From positions 1 through 22,670 of the forward strand of contig NZ_JYJG01000154.1 in assembly GCF_000955955.1 (NCBI RefSeq): DNA of 22,670 nucleotides. Reading direction: 5' to 3'. The notes under the pieces are model-generated. The model was given only the letters and a program-made list of their open reading frames with translations, made no database searches and had not been told where the DNA came from. The translations under genes were made by a program, and so were the position numbers. Source of the DNA: Lentzea aerocolonigenes (GTDB lineage: Bacteria > Actinomycetota > Actinomycetes > Mycobacteriales > Pseudonocardiaceae). Positions 22,650 through 22,670 of the stretch are shown here, one piece after another. Every line of letters starts with the position of its first letter. The stretch's first letter is position 1.

Positions 22650-22670
22650 CTGTCTCTTATACACATCTCT
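22650..22670. other. Sequencing adapter: Tn5/Nextera mosaic end
   Basis: CTGTCTCTTATACACATCT (22650-22668) is exactly the 19-bp synthetic mosaic end used in Tn5 tagmentation libraries, followed by CT at the contig edge. Natural Tn5/IS50 ends differ from it at several positions, so this is library sequence and not a transposon. Its reverse complement translates as MCIRDS, a known adapter artefact in predicted proteins. Confidence 0.97.

Noticed and set aside
22650..22670. The terminal repeat of a Tn5/IS50-type transposon.
   Set aside because: The sequence is the engineered mosaic end, not a natural outside or inside end, and it sits exactly at the contig edge.
1..22670. CRISPR arrays, tRNA or rRNA genes, integrase or transposase genes, attachment sites.
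   Set aside because: I saw no regularly spaced repeats, no tRNA-like cloverleaf and no recombinase motifs in reading through the window.

Overview
The window is high-GC actinobacterial DNA. Gene content suggests a member of the Pseudonocardiales (Lentzea/Saccharothrix/Amycolatopsis type): a DUF2630 protein, an NB-ARC/TPR regulator, a membrane Ser/Thr kinase with a WD40 sensor, a DasR-type sugar locus, and many genes that look leaderless. The genus is an inference from gene content only. The right end is a contig end: the last 21 bases (22650-22670) begin with the synthetic Tn5/Nextera mosaic end and are not genomic.

Layout. 21-732 (-): a PRC-barrel protein and a C-terminal remnant of an M19 dipeptidase. 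762-4218 (+): a large HTH/NB-ARC/TPR regulator, then a tandem pair of small paralogous secreted proteins of unknown function. 4425-5377 (+): small VOC, NTF2-like and DUF2630 proteins. 5396-6879 (-): a GtrA-type membrane protein and an AraC regulator. 6950-9715 (+): a SAM methyltransferase and a transmembrane Ser/Thr kinase with a seven-repeat WD40 ectodomain. 9712-10191 (-): an unrecognised protein. 10257-13589 (+): an NCS1 permease with an odd four-cysteine tail, and a CPA1 Na+/H+ antiporter. 13639-14835 (+): a secreted SGNH/GDSL hydrolase. 14832-21521: the main system, described below. 21518-22649 (-): the C-terminal part of a xanthine-dehydrogenase-family molybdopterin subunit, cut by the contig end. 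No gap exceeds 300 bp; the largest are 4219-4424 and 15597-15774.

The main system resembles the Streptomyces dasR-dasABCD locus for uptake of N,N'-diacetylchitobiose/chito-oligosaccharides. A divergent GntR/UTRA regulator faces an operon of a lipoprotein binding protein, two permeases and an intracellular GH20 hexosaminidase, all joined by ATGA overlaps. Two features set it apart. A fifth gene, starting at TTG inside the GH20 3' end, encodes a secreted CBM3-GH16 protein. The 178-bp regulatory region holds a good DasR-type operator (14/16 to the consensus as I recall it), a 12/14 match to the cellobiose-repressor (CebR) box, and two more palindromes built of the same half-sites. Together these suggest joint control by chitin-derived and cellulose/glucan-derived sugars. 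No ATPase gene is present, as is usual for transporters that share MsiK.

Two structural themes recur. Many starts lack a Shine-Dalgarno but have an xAxxxT hexamer 6-8 nt upstream, which suggests leaderless transcripts. Three of four convergent gene pairs overlap by exactly four bases at their stop codons; the fourth has both stops in the arms of one inverted repeat.
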